Positions 8,509-17,794 of a DNA stretch of 64,000 nucleotides are shown piece after piece. Under the pieces are notes generated by a model that saw nothing but the letters and a program-made list of their open reading frames with translations, searched no databases and was not told the origin of the DNA. A program made the translations under genes and the position numbers. Position 1 is the first letter of the stretch. The number at the start of each line of letters is the position of its first letter. Origin of the DNA: Sneathiella glossodoripedis JCM 23214 (GTDB taxonomy: Bacteria; Pseudomonadota; Alphaproteobacteria; Sneathiellales; Sneathiellaceae); contig NZ_BAMS01000002.1 in assembly GCF_000616095.1 (NCBI RefSeq), positions 186,001-250,000 of the forward strand, written 5' to 3'.

Positions 8509-10362
8509 ATGCCCCAATATCGATCCAAAACCTCAACCCATGGCCGTAATATGGCTGGTGCGCGGGCGCTATGGCGCGCGACAGGAATGCAGGATGGGGA
8601 TTTTGAAAAACCGATTATCGCCATCGCCAATTCATTTACGCAGTTTGTGCCCGGTCATGTGCATCTTAAAGACCTGGGACAACTGGTAGCCCGCGAGGTG
8701 GAAAAATGTGGCGGTGTTGCCAAGGAATTTAACACCATTGCCGTGGATGACGGCATTGCAATGGGGCATGATGGCATGCTCTACAGCCTGCCATCGCGCG
8801 AGGTGATTGCCGATGCTGTTGAATATATGGTCAATGCCCATTGCGCCGATGCCATGGTCTGCATTTCCAACTGCGATAAAATCACGCCCGGCATGCTGAT
8901 GGCGGCAATGCGGCTCAATATTCCGGTGGTGTTTGTCTCTGGCGGGCCGATGGAGGCCGGTAAGGGAATGGCAGACGGCAAAGAGGTCGGGCTTGATCTG
9001 ATCGATGCGATGATTCAGGCCGGAAATCCTGATATTTCTGATGAACAGGTCGCGGAAGTCGAACGCTCTGCCTGTCCGACATGCGGATCGTGCTCAGGCA
9101 TGTTCACGGCAAATTCCATGAACTGTCTGACCGAGGCGCTGGGTCTGGCACTGCCGGGCAATGGCAGTTTGCTGGCAACCCATGCGGATCGCCGCCAGCT
9201 CTTTTTGGATGCTGCGCGTACCATCGTGGACATTACCCGCCGTCATTATGAGCTGGAAGAAAAGGGATTATTGCCGCGGGAAATTGCCTGCTTTGAAGCG
9301 TTCGAAAATGCCATGACACTGGATATCGCCATGGGCGGTTCTACAAATACAGTGTTGCATTTGCTGGCCGCAGCACAGGAAGGTGAAATCGATTTTACCA
9401 TGGAGGATATTGACCGCTTAAGTCGGAAAGTCCCTCATTTGTGTAAAGTGGCCCCCAGCACACAGGATTATCACATGGAAGATGTGCACCGTGCCGGTGG
9501 CATTATGGGGATCCTTGGAGAGCTGGATCGGGCTGGCCTGATCCATAACGAATTGCCCATGGTGCATAGCCCCACGGTTTCGGATGCACTGGCCATGTAT
9601 GATGTGGTGGTCAGCCGCGCCAATACCGTGCAGGAATTTTATCGCGCCGGGCCCGGGGGCGTGCGAACAACAGAAGCGTTCAGCCAGTCCAAACGGTATG
9701 CCGATCTGGATACCGATCGGGTCAATGGCTGCATTCGAATGAAAGAACATGCTTATAGTCAGGATGGCGGGCTTGCCGTTCTGTATGGCAATATCGCCCA
9801 TGAAGGCTGTATCGTGAAAACAGCGGGTGTGGATGAAAGCATTCTGAAATTCACCGGGCGGGCGCGTATCTTTGAAAGTCAGGATAGTGCTGTTGAAGCC
9901 ATTTTGGGTGACAAGATTGTCGCAGGTGATGTGGTGGTGATTCAGTATGAAGGGCCCAAGGGTGGCCCGGGTATGCAGGAAATGCTGTATCCGACTTCAT
10001 ATCTGAAATCAAAGGGATTGGGTAAAGAATGTGCCTTGCTGACAGATGGCCGTTTTTCCGGAGGCACATCAGGTCTTTCCATCGGTCATGTGTCACCTGA
10101 AGCTGCCGAAGGGGGTAATATCGCGCTGGTTCAGGAAGGCGATACCATTGAGATTGATATACCAAACCGGACCATCAATCTGGCAATTACGGATGCACAG
10201 ATGGAAGAGCGCCGCAAAGTAATGGAAGCGCGCGGCGGTGATGCCTGGAAACCTACAGAGAAGAGATCACGGGTCGTTTCCAAAGCCCTGCAGGCTTATG
10301 CCGCTTTGACAACCAGTGCGGCCCGCGGTGCGGTCAGGGATGTGACGCAAGTCCAGAAATAA
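8509..10362 (+). CDS. ilvD: Dihydroxy-acid dehydratase
   Basis: Dehydrates 2,3-dihydroxy-isovalerate and 2,3-dihydroxy-3-methylvalerate in valine, leucine and isoleucine synthesis; cytoplasmic Fe-S enzyme. Full length (617 residues). The cluster ligands are visible in [12 protein letters not shown] (near residue 122) and [19 protein letters not shown] (near 195). GGSTNTVLH and [20 protein letters not shown] are the family signatures. GAGGA lies upstream of the ATG. It stands alone, with 180 bases upstream and a strong terminator downstream. No leader-peptide attenuator was recognised. Confidence 0.97.
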   Translation: MPQYRSKTSTHGRNMAGARALWRATGMQDGDFEKPIIAIANSFTQFVPGHVHLKDLGQLVAREVEKCGGVAKEFNTIAVDDGIAMGHDGMLYSLPSREVIADAVEYMVNAHCADAMVCISNCDKITPGMLMAAMRLNIPVVFVSGGPMEAGKGMADGKEVGLDLIDAMIQAGNPDISDEQVAEVERSACPTCGSCSGMFTANSMNCLTEALGLALPGNGSLLATHADRRQLFLDAARTIVDITRRHYELEEKGLLPREIACFEAFENAMTLDIAMGGSTNTVLHLLAAAQEGEIDFTMEDIDRLSRKVPHLCKVAPSTQDYHMEDVHRAGGIMGILGELDRAGLIHNELPMVHSPTVSDALAMYDVVVSRANTVQEFYRAGPGGVRTTEAFSQSKRYADLDTDRVNGCIRMKEHAYSQDGGLAVLYGNIAHEGCIVKTAGVDESILKFTGRARIFESQDSAVEAILGDKIVAGDVVVIQYEGPKGGPGMQEMLYPTSYLKSKGLGKECALLTDGRFSGGTSGLSIGHVSPEAAEGGNIALVQEGDTIEIDIPNRTINLAITDAQMEERRKVMEARGGDAWKPTEKRSRVVSKALQAYAALTTSAARGAVRDVTQVQK

Positions 10363-10385
10363 CAACCCGCTCTTTACATGATAGA

Positions 10386-10422
10386 AGCGCGCATATTAAT
10401 GGAGTATGCGCGCTTTGTTTTT
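10386..10422 (+). terminator. Rho-independent terminator after ilvD
   Basis: AGCGCGCATA pairs with TATGCGCGCT (10 bp, 9-base loop), then TTGTTTTT. An in-frame ATG of the next gene (10406) lies inside this stem and is therefore an unlikely start. Confidence 0.85.
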
Positions 10423-10480
10423 GCTTGAATTGGTTGTGCGCCTATGCAAGAATTTATTTGCTGAATTGGGGAGGGGCGCT

Positions 10481-10912
10481 TTGAAATTTTTTTATCTTTT
10501 TGCGATGTTGGTGGTATCCGCCTGCGTGACAGACGGTGCAATGAGCCCAGTTACCCGTGAGCCAGTGGTCAATCATGATAAATACAGGAAGATTACCTTG
10601 AATTGGGCGGAAACAGGTCGAGGATTAACAACACGTCTATATTTAAGGGGACTAAACGATGGCGGGCAGTACCGGATATGTGCCTATTACGTAGATGATG
10701 CGACCGGCGTTCAAAAGCTTTCGGTTCGGGCGTGGTTGGACGAGGCTTACTTCACTTATAAGGGGGAGAAAATCGTATCCACGAAATTTGTACCCTGGCA
10801 AGCCAGGTCAGTTGGAGCCAAAGCCGCATGTGTTACGACCAAGGCCTTGTACAAGGATGTGAACCTTTTCGGGATTAGGGTCGAAGGAAATACGGTTAGA
10901 GTGAGTTTTTAA
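10481..10912 (+). CDS. Small predicted lipoprotein of unknown function
   Basis: About 143 residues from a TTG start. A very strong GGGGAGGGG lies 6 bases upstream, and the protein then begins MKFFYLFAMLVVSAC, a lipoprotein signal peptide with lipobox VSAC. The longer reading from 10406 would start inside the ilvD terminator and bury the signal peptide. The mature part has strands and conserved-looking C, W and Y residues (YRICAYYVDD, KAACVTT) but no family I recognise. Its stop codon overlaps the stop of the convergent YjbR gene. Confidence 0.7.
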   Translation: MKFFYLFAMLVVSACVTDGAMSPVTREPVVNHDKYRKITLNWAETGRGLTTRLYLRGLNDGGQYRICAYYVDDATGVQKLSVRAWLDEAYFTYKGEKIVSTKFVPWQARSVGAKAACVTTKALYKDVNLFGIRVEGNTVRVSF

Positions 10913-11268
10913 CCCACCAATCCCAGTTCTTTTTGCATCTTTTTCGTCAGTTTTTTAGAGACGATTTCGTGGGCGGTTTTGATATAGGTTTTTAAGTCTT
11001 CATCCGTCATGGCATCGGGATGTTCCAGTTGCACCCATTTGGCCCGCGCAAGGTAGGGTGCGGGGATGATGCCGTCCTGTTCGATCAGGATCTGATAAGA
11101 CAGATCACTGCATTTGAACGAAATTTTCGAGTGATTGCCCGCTCCCCAGATGGAGCAGATGGCAAAGATTTTGCCGCCCACCTTCCAGACACTGGAATTC
11201 CCCCATTGAATGACGTTGCTCGTTGCCTTCAATGAGGCGCAAAATTCGTCAAATTCCTGTTCTGTCAT
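10909..11268 (-). CDS. MmcQ/YjbR-like protein
   Basis: 119 residues with the compact YjbR fold pattern: an N-terminal 'EFDEFCASL' helix, KVGGKIFAI, the PAPYLARAKWVQL segment and a C-terminal helix 'YIKTAHEIVSKKL'. The family has been called DNA-binding from fold, but its molecular role is not established. The ATG is preceded by AGAG. It converges on the lipoprotein gene, the two stop codons sharing a TTAA. Confidence 0.85.
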   Translation of the reverse strand: MTEQEFDEFCASLKATSNVIQWGNSSVWKVGGKIFAICSIWGAGNHSKISFKCSDLSYQILIEQDGIIPAPYLARAKWVQLEHPDAMTDEDLKTYIKTAHEIVSKKLTKKMQKELGLVG

Positions 11269-11354
11269 TTTTTGATCTCTAAAGAATTAGTTAATCCTTA
11301 ATTTACTCAATCCCTGCATAATTGACAAATACCGGATTTGTATTGAAGTAAAAT

Positions 11355-12512
11355 ATGTATCAGTTATATCTCGCAATCAGTGGTCATGTGGCAATCGCCA
11401 GTATTCTTATTGCCTGCGCGACATTAGCATCACCGTCGCGATATCAAAAACCACATCTTCGATCTGCTTTTGTTTATTTTCGAGCCTTTATGGGGCTGGG
11501 TGGTGTATCTGTACTCTTCCTTAGCCTGAGTATTCTTGAGAGAAATTTATTTCTGGAGAGCCTGATCTGGATTTTTGGTGTCACTGCGTCTGCGTGTTTT
11601 TTGATTGGTTTAAACCACGCAGTAGGGAGAAAATTTAGCGGTTTTGATAAAATCTTGTTTGTTGCTTCCTTCATCGTATCCGTCTTAACGATGACCGTCT
11701 GGACAGGGGATGTCGCAAGAACGCATTCGTCGAATTTTATTTACTTTTGTATGCTGGCTTTGATTTTGTCAGCGCTCAATGCATCAAGACGGCAGCATGA
11801 AAGAGCGTTCAGATTGATGAAAATGGCGTCTTTATTTTGCATGGTGCCACTTTTGATCCGCTCTTTGCTCATGATCATATGGCCAGAGACGGGTGTGAAA
11901 ATTTCTCTCATTATATGGACCGGTATTCATGGGGGATACATGATCTTTTTAACCTTTATCCTGCAGATGATGTATTCAGTTACCTTGATCGAAGAATTAA
12001 AGCGGGTGAGCCTGACAGATGCGCTGACGGGTTTGCAAAACCGCCGCGCTTTTAATGATTTATATCAAGTACTCAGAGATCCGGAGGGTGAGCGAGAGGG
12101 TGATACAGGGCTGTTGATCTGTGATCTGGATTTCTTCAAGAAGGTCAATGACAACTATGGGCACGAAAAAGGTGACGAGGTGCTCAAAGCTTTTGCAGAA
12201 ACATTAAAAGCCAACAGCCGGAGCGATGATTTTGTTTCGCGCATTGGCGGAGAAGAATTTGTTATTATTGCCAAAAATTCAACAGAGCAATCCGTACAGG
12301 CGCTAGCTGATCGATTGCTGGAAGCAACGCGGGCGCTCACATTTTCTCATAACGGGGAAGAGTTTCACATTTCCACCAGCATCGGAGCGGGTCTGGTTCC
12401 GGCGCGGCACGGGTTCAAAGATCCGTTCAAGATTATCGACAAGGCATTGTATCACGCCAAAGAAACCGGTCGCGATAAGGTGACTTATGTCCCGCTGCCC
12501 GCCGGCGTATAA
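11355..12512 (+). CDS. Membrane diguanylate cyclase (GGDEF domain)
   Basis: 385 residues. About seven membrane helices fill residues 1-215, followed by a GGDEF domain (residues 220-380) that makes cyclic di-GMP from two GTP. The active site reads RIGGEEF and the allosteric inhibitory I-site RxxD (RSDD) lies exactly five residues before it, so the enzyme should be active and feedback-inhibited. ICDLDFFKKVNDNYGHEKGD is the metal/nucleotide segment. No sensory domain other than the membrane part. The start has only a weak ribosome-binding site (GAAG). Confidence 0.92.
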   Translation: MYQLYLAISGHVAIASILIACATLASPSRYQKPHLRSAFVYFRAFMGLGGVSVLFLSLSILERNLFLESLIWIFGVTASACFLIGLNHAVGRKFSGFDKILFVASFIVSVLTMTVWTGDVARTHSSNFIYFCMLALILSALNASRRQHERAFRLMKMASLFCMVPLLIRSLLMIIWPETGVKISLIIWTGIHGGYMIFLTFILQMMYSVTLIEELKRVSLTDALTGLQNRRAFNDLYQVLRDPEGEREGDTGLLICDLDFFKKVNDNYGHEKGDEVLKAFAETLKANSRSDDFVSRIGGEEFVIIAKNSTEQSVQALADRLLEATRALTFSHNGEEFHISTSIGAGLVPARHGFKDPFKIIDKALYHAKETGRDKVTYVPLPAGV

Positions 12513-12514
12513 GG

Positions 12515-13015
12515 CTAGCTATTCTTTATGTTCAGGCGAAATGTATAGCTGGTTGGGCGATCATATCCGGCATGTGCGCTTTCACCGGTTTTTACAAATC
12601 CCAAATTCTGAAAAAAGCGATGATTTTCGGTAAGCTCCACGCGAACCTGAATTTCAAGAACAGGCTTGCCCAGCTCAAGGGCGTGGTCGCGGCAGGCAAA
12701 TAATAGTTTTTGTCCAATGCCAGCGCCTTGATAGCATTGTGAGACCGCCAGTTTACCAACGTAAATGTAGTCTTGATACTCTTTTGCGAAAGCACAACCG
12801 ACAAGGTGATCATCAATAGTGGCTGTAAAAAGAGTTTCTTCGCGGCATTTTTGCGTCAGTGACGTTTCGTTGAGCAGATGCATGGAGGAGGGAGGATCAA
12901 TACGATCTTGCATATAGGCAAATGCTTCACGGATAAGGCTCAGGAGTTCCGGAATTTGCGAATACTTTTCGTCGCGGCGCACAATTACAGGAGGATTTGA
13001 TGTTTTCGAGTACAT
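12515..13015 (-). CDS. GNAT-family N-acetyltransferase
   Basis: 166 residues. The acetyl-CoA-binding motif A is seen as VGKLAVSQCYQGAGIGQKLL (about residues 90-110), followed by 'LEIQVRVELTENHRFFQNLG', the usual end of the fold. It transfers acetyl from acetyl-CoA to an unknown amine. Its stop faces the stop of the diguanylate cyclase two bases away. Confidence 0.85.
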   Translation of the reverse strand: MYSKTSNPPVIVRRDEKYSQIPELLSLIREAFAYMQDRIDPPSSMHLLNETSLTQKCREETLFTATIDDHLVGCAFAKEYQDYIYVGKLAVSQCYQGAGIGQKLLFACRDHALELGKPVLEIQVRVELTENHRFFQNLGFVKTGESAHAGYDRPTSYTFRLNIKNS

Positions 13016-13050
13016 TTTTGCAAATCCCGAAAGGTTAGGCTTTTTGTTAC

Positions 13051-13566
13051 TTATCGGGGCAGGGTGAAACGGGAAATGTGCTTGAGTGCAACTTCGCTTT
13101 CTACCTGACTGTCAGTGCGGGCAATATAGTCGACAAATGTGAGCAGGCGGGTGACAGTTGTGCCATCTTCGGAAATGGGACAGATGACGGTTTCAATGCC
13201 TTTAAAGTATTTTTGCGGGCCCACATAGGGAATCGAGTTTCGGTTTATTTTGCAAGTGTTGACCACTTCTTCCATGCTTTGCCAGATTTTACTGTCGGGG
13301 CCGCGCCCTTCATAGGTGCGCCAGCGTTTGCCCATGCTGTTTTGAGCGCTGTGAGAAAGGATGACGTCGCCGGTGATCCGTTCAATAAAGTCCAGAGGGT
13401 CATATTCTACGTGGATCAGGACAAGATTTGGCAGTAGGTGCTTAATTTCGGCAGGGTTTATATCTGCCCAGCGAGGCATCAGGCGATTGCCACATTTTTC
13501 GGTCCAGTATTTCAGGCCTTCATCAACTATTGTGGATTTCAAGCCTTCAAAATTTTCGTGCTGCAT
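13051..13566 (-). CDS. PAS-domain protein (PAS_5 type)
   Basis: 171 residues, a single PAS-like sensor domain without an output domain. The pattern 'LKYWTEKCGNRLMPRWADINP ... LLPNLVLI' followed by 'ERITGDVI', 'GPQKYFKGIETVICPISEDG' and a closing TFVDYI strand is typical of the PAS_5 group common in Rhodospirillales and relatives, where it is usually a stand-alone protein. Ligand and partner are unknown. It lies between an acetyltransferase and a histidine kinase on the same strand. Confidence 0.82.
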   Translation of the reverse strand: MQHENFEGLKSTIVDEGLKYWTEKCGNRLMPRWADINPAEIKHLLPNLVLIHVEYDPLDFIERITGDVILSHSAQNSMGKRWRTYEGRGPDSKIWQSMEEVVNTCKINRNSIPYVGPQKYFKGIETVICPISEDGTTVTRLLTFVDYIARTDSQVESEVALKHISRFTLPR

Positions 13567-13658
13567 AGTACCTACTACTCAGTTACTCCAACTCGTGCAG
13601 TGTATAGCAGGCAAGGCGCACATTAACAAATTATTAAATAGATAAGATATGCTCAGGA

Positions 13659-15302
13659 TTATGCCGCCAGACCTTTCAGGCGGGAGTGGGGCAGGATGAC
13701 ATGGGCACTGGTTCCAACACCAAGCTCACTTTCCAATTTGAAGTAGCCATCATGGGATTCAGTCAGCAAACGGACCAGGCTGAGACCCAATCCGGTTCCC
13801 TGATGATTGCGATTATAGGTTGATTGGATTTGACCAAACTGGGTTTGCACATGGTCAATATGTTCCTGTGCGATGCCGATACCCGTATCGGTTACACTGA
13901 TTACAATATCCTGATCCGCATTGAAGCTGACGCGGGTGCAGATTTCGCCGCCTTCGTCTGTAAATTTGACCGAGTTGGAAAGTAAATTCGCAATGATCTG
14001 TTTGATTCGGGTGGGATCCGCAAACAGGACGGGCAGGTTATCTGGTAAATCGGTTGTCAGGATCAGTTTTCGTTTCTGCGCAGAGACCGACACCATTTGA
14101 AGGCAGCTGTCAATGATTGCTTTAAGATCCATATCCTGTTCCATCAACTGGATTTGGTTGGCTTCAATTTTGGCAACGTCGAGAATGTCATTGATAACCT
14201 GCAGAAGATGTTCGCCTGCATTGTTAATGTCGGTGGCGTATTCTTTGCGCTTTTCCTTGTCCAGTATGGCGTAATCATCCATCATCAACAGTTCGGAAAA
14301 CCCTATAATTGCATTGAGTGGTGTGCGCAATTCATGGCTCATATTAGCGAGAAACTGTGACTTGGTGCGGCTCGCCTTTTCAGCAACTTCTTTGGCGATG
14401 CGAAGTTCGCTCGTGCGTTCCTCCACCATGTCTTCGAGCTTTTGAGTGTTTTGACGCAGGACCAGCTCTGCTTCTTTCTGGTCGGTAACATCTACAAATG
14501 TAACCAGCATACCCGCCGGTGTTGGTTGTCGGGTGACTTCCAGATAACGCCCATCAAGCTGTTTGCGAACCTGATGAAAGGGAGTGAAGGAGCGAACATT
14601 ATTAAGCAGTTTTTCAAGGATTTCCTCAGAGATTTCCTCGCCGACCTTGTCATGGGTCATCACATGCATGATGAAATCTTCAATCGGGGTTCCCTTTTTA
14701 CGCAAGGTATCGGGAAAATCCATGATTTCAAAAAACAGCTCGTTCCAAAGCGTGAGGCGTAGATTGTTGTCAAACAGTCCAAGGCCAGCGTTTACATTCT
14801 GCACAACTGTTTCCAGCGTTGTGGCTTTTTCAGAAAGCTCAATTCGCCGTTCTGCGAGTTCAAGCGTGCGCTGACGGACGCGTTCATCGAGCCGGTTGTT
14901 TGCTTCTTCAAGTTTCTCGCGGGAATTTGCAAGTTCTGTTATGTCAGAATAGGTTGTGACGAAACCGCCGTCGGGCAGGGGATTGCCAACAACACGGATC
15001 CGTCGCCCATCCGGTCTGGTGCGTTCGAAGTCATGGGGTTCCCGCAAATAAGCGAGGCCCATCCGTTCTGCGATCTGTTCCTCAATATCGCCGGGGCCAT
15101 ATTCCCCGCGCTCAGCATTATAGCGAAAGACATCCTCAAGTCGCGTTTTGCCAGCGACCAGCAAGTTGGGTGGGAGGTCCAGTATTTCGATAAATTTCAG
15201 GTTAACAAACACAAGATTGAAATCTGCATCCATGACACTAATGCCGTGATCCAGATATTCAAGGCAGGTATGTGTAAGTTCCATCCCCCATTGCTCAGAC
15301 AC
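13659..15302 (-). CDS. Soluble PAS-PAS histidine kinase
   Basis: About 547 residues. Two PAS-fold-7 domains (residues ~10-125 and ~175-285), each followed by coiled coil (NNRLDERVRQRTLELAERR; LEDMVEERTSELRIAKEVAE), then HisKA with phospho-acceptor SHELRTPLN (~residue 325) and an HATPase domain with N box NLLSNSVKFT, G1 DTGIGIA and G2 GTGLGLS. No membrane helix, so it senses a cytoplasmic signal. The longest frame begins at GTG 15335 without a ribosome-binding site; GTG 15302 has GGGGGAAG nine bases upstream and is preferred. No response regulator is adjacent, so it is an orphan kinase here. Confidence 0.9.
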   Translation of the reverse strand: MSEQWGMELTHTCLEYLDHGISVMDADFNLVFVNLKFIEILDLPPNLLVAGKTRLEDVFRYNAERGEYGPGDIEEQIAERMGLAYLREPHDFERTRPDGRRIRVVGNPLPDGGFVTTYSDITELANSREKLEEANNRLDERVRQRTLELAERRIELSEKATTLETVVQNVNAGLGLFDNNLRLTLWNELFFEIMDFPDTLRKKGTPIEDFIMHVMTHDKVGEEISEEILEKLLNNVRSFTPFHQVRKQLDGRYLEVTRQPTPAGMLVTFVDVTDQKEAELVLRQNTQKLEDMVEERTSELRIAKEVAEKASRTKSQFLANMSHELRTPLNAIIGFSELLMMDDYAILDKEKRKEYATDINNAGEHLLQVINDILDVAKIEANQIQLMEQDMDLKAIIDSCLQMVSVSAQKRKLILTTDLPDNLPVLFADPTRIKQIIANLLSNSVKFTDEGGEICTRVSFNADQDIVISVTDTGIGIAQEHIDHVQTQFGQIQSTYNRNHQGTGLGLSLVRLLTESHDGYFKLESELGVGTSAHVILPHSRLKGLAA

Positions 15303-15440
15303 GATAGCCAGCTTCCCCCATAGCAACAGCCACACTACAACAATTTTTACTCTTCATGGCCGAAGAGATTAGGGGGCAATTCCTAAATTTGTCCTAACGG
15401 GGGCGGAATAATAATACTTTTGCAATAGCCAGAAGGCGCC

Positions 15441-16214
15441 TCAAGCGGAGGTTTTCAGCGCCGCCCAGATCGGGGTATGGTCGGAGGGACGTTCCTGCCC
15501 GCGAGGACCTTTGTCGATACCAACCATGTCCAGCATGTCCACAGCTTGTGCGGACATCAACAGATGATCGATCCGAATACCATTATCTTTTTGCCAGGCA
15601 CCGCGCTGATAATCCCAATAGGTATAATTGACGTCAGGCGTAAATGTGCGATAGGCGTCGTAATAGCCCAAATTCAAAAGCTGACGAAAGCGGTGACGGC
15701 TTTGGGGTTGGGTGAGTGCGTCCCCCTCCCACGCCTTGGCGTCGTAGCAGTCCTCATCCTGAGGAATGATGTTGTAGTCACCTGCCAGTACCACCGGTAT
15801 TTCCTCTTTTAGTAAGGAGCGGGCGTGGGTAATCAGGTGATCCATCCAGCGCAATTTGTAGGGAAATTTCTCGGTTTCGACCGGATTTCCGTTGGGCAGG
15901 TAAATGGAGGCAACGCGAATGCCATCGATGGTCGCTTCAATGTAACGGGACTGGTCATCGTCTTCATTTCCGGGAAGACCGCGGATGATATTTTCAATTG
16001 GCGATTTGGAAAGAATAGCGACGCCGTTATAGGTTTTCTGACCATGGGTTTCCACATGGTAGCCGAGCTGTTCCACCTCTTCGCGGGGGAAAGCCTCATC
16101 CACGACTTTCAACTCCTGCAGGCAAAGAACGTCTACGTTACTGTCTTTGAGATAATCAAGAAGTCTGGGCAGGCGTGCCTTGACAGAATTAACGTTCCAA
16201 CTGGCTATTTTCAT
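15441..16214 (-). CDS. xthA: Exodeoxyribonuclease III
   Basis: 257 residues, the usual size. AP endonuclease and 3'-5' exonuclease of base-excision repair. Active-site blocks are all present: ASWNVNSVKARL, CLQELKV (metal Glu), YLPNG, GDYNIIP, RIDHLLMS and the final SDHTPIW. AAGG precedes the ATG. It is followed on the minus strand after 138 bases by the histidine kinase, and lies downstream of erpA. Confidence 0.96.
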   Translation of the reverse strand: MKIASWNVNSVKARLPRLLDYLKDSNVDVLCLQELKVVDEAFPREEVEQLGYHVETHGQKTYNGVAILSKSPIENIIRGLPGNEDDDQSRYIEATIDGIRVASIYLPNGNPVETEKFPYKLRWMDHLITHARSLLKEEIPVVLAGDYNIIPQDEDCYDAKAWEGDALTQPQSRHRFRQLLNLGYYDAYRTFTPDVNYTYWDYQRGAWQKDNGIRIDHLLMSAQAVDMLDMVGIDKGPRGQERPSDHTPIWAALKTSA

Positions 16215-16292
16215 ATCTGAACCTTGAAATCATCGGCGAACATTGCCCTATTGATGACGAAAATAAGGTCCGATAGCAAGTCCCTTTAAGAA

Positions 16293-16643
16293 TTAAACGG
16301 AGAAAGACGAGCCGCAGGAACAGGAAGCTGTTGCATTGGGGTTTTTGATTTGAAAAGCAGAGCCAATCAGATCATTGACAAAGTCTACTTCTGAGCCCGC
16401 CAGATACATCAGTGAGATACTGTCCACAAGCAGGGTTGCGCCTTTGTTTTCAACAACTGTGTCGTCAGGGTTTTTGGTGTCGTCCAGATCAAAGCTGTAT
16501 TGAAAACCGGAGCAGCCACCACCGTTGACCGCAACGCGCAGCATTTTCTTGTCGGAATTCATTTCTTCCACAATCGCATTGATGCGCTCTGCGGCACTGT
16601 CCGTCAGTTTGACGGGGGGATCCATTGTATCCTGTGCGATCAT
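16293..16643 (-). CDS. erpA: Iron-sulfur cluster insertion protein (A-type carrier)
   Basis: 116 residues. A-type carrier that delivers Fe-S clusters to apoproteins. The three cluster cysteines are seen in NGGGCSGFQY and the C-terminal SCSCGSSF. An N-terminal extension of about 8 residues precedes the fold. It is divergent from the ArgRS-like gene, the position it often holds next to dgt/argS in Alphaproteobacteria; dgt is absent here. Confidence 0.94.
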   Translation of the reverse strand: MIAQDTMDPPVKLTDSAAERINAIVEEMNSDKKMLRVAVNGGGCSGFQYSFDLDDTKNPDDTVVENKGATLLVDSISLMYLAGSEVDFVNDLIGSAFQIKNPNATASCSCGSSFSV

Positions 16644-16754
16644 AAAAAAGCCTCTGGGCTAAACATTGGGTTCACATTATTACTCTAACAGGTAATGATG
16701 TATTAATCGTGAAGTCAAATGTCAATTCCCCATATATGAGGAACAGATCACAGA

Positions 16755-17794
16755 ATGTCGGACCATTACTGGATCACAATCCGAAACCAATTGCTGACGG
16801 AAATTCGCACTCATGCAGGTGAGACTGCCAATGACGTCATCCCATCGCTGACGTTGCGCCCACCCAAAAACCTGCTTGGGGGGATTTATGCAGCAATATT
16901 GTCCAGTTGCTAGGCGGGACACAGGATGGAAATTGCCTCATGCAGGCTGATCTGATCGTATCCGCATTGCGATCGCTTGAGTGTGTTGATACCGCACAGC
17001 TTGCTGATAACGGGTATATTAACATCACACTGGCCGTTGATACCTTGAGCGGTGATTTATTGAAAATTGAAGAAAGCGGATGCAGCTACGGCCTGCAAGG
17101 GCTTGATGCCCATTGTAACAGTGTCACGCTTTCAAGTCCGCAGTCGCGAGATGATTTGCTGGCACTCCGTCAGGCATACAATGTGACATATCTTGAAAAA
17201 ATTGCCCGCATGGCCAAGGTGGATGTGGAAAGCGGGGTCTGGCAGGAGCCCGAACTTCGGGGATATCCGTCGGCCACGGCACTGGCCAAATGCGGCGAGG
17301 ATGTCTTGAAACTGTCCCTTTTGGGGAACGGAACTGATTTTGCCGTACATTTCAGTCCCGTGCTGGCCTGCGATCGATCATATGATAATCCTGCCTTTTG
17401 CGTGCCATATGCGGAGGCGCGGATTGGTCAGATTTTACGGGATCAGTCGGTGAAAGACGTATCGGACGCAGATACTGAGCTATTGCTGCATACTGTAGAT
17501 CATACCGCCCTTGAAGGGGCACAAGAGCGAAAGCTGATGATGCATCTGCTTAACTGGCCGCTTTGTGTGCGGCAAAGTCTGAGGGAGGGGGATATGGTGC
17601 ATTTGGTGTCTTTCCTATCAGAGCTATCCCTGCTATTTTTCCGGTTGAATGAACATAGAAGGTTGCAATCATCAGATTATTTGCACCATAAAGTGTATAA
17701 AACAGCACGTCTGCAGCTTTTGCGGGCGAGCAGAAAGTTGCTGTCAGGTGGTCTGGACCTGATGGAAGTTAACAGGGCAGAGGAGTTCATTTAG
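16755..17794 (+). CDS. Arginyl-tRNA synthetase-like protein lacking the catalytic core (frameshift in this sequence)
   Basis: Reading through one extra G in the six-G run 16878-16883 gives a continuous ~345-residue protein. The N-terminal ~85 residues resemble the ArgRS N-terminal domain ('PPKNLLGDLCSNIVQLL' corresponds to the family's conserved GDL...N region). The HIGH and KMSKS Rossmann core is missing: only a short bridge remains before 'GEDVLKLSLLGNG' and 'YDNPAFCVPYAEARIGQIL', which match the post-KMSKS and DALR anticodon-binding parts of ArgRS. It therefore cannot charge tRNA. It occupies the argS position in the SPOR-nagZ-scpAB operon and overlaps the SPOR gene by one base. Possible roles are tRNA binding or a scaffold. 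Confidence 0.75.
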
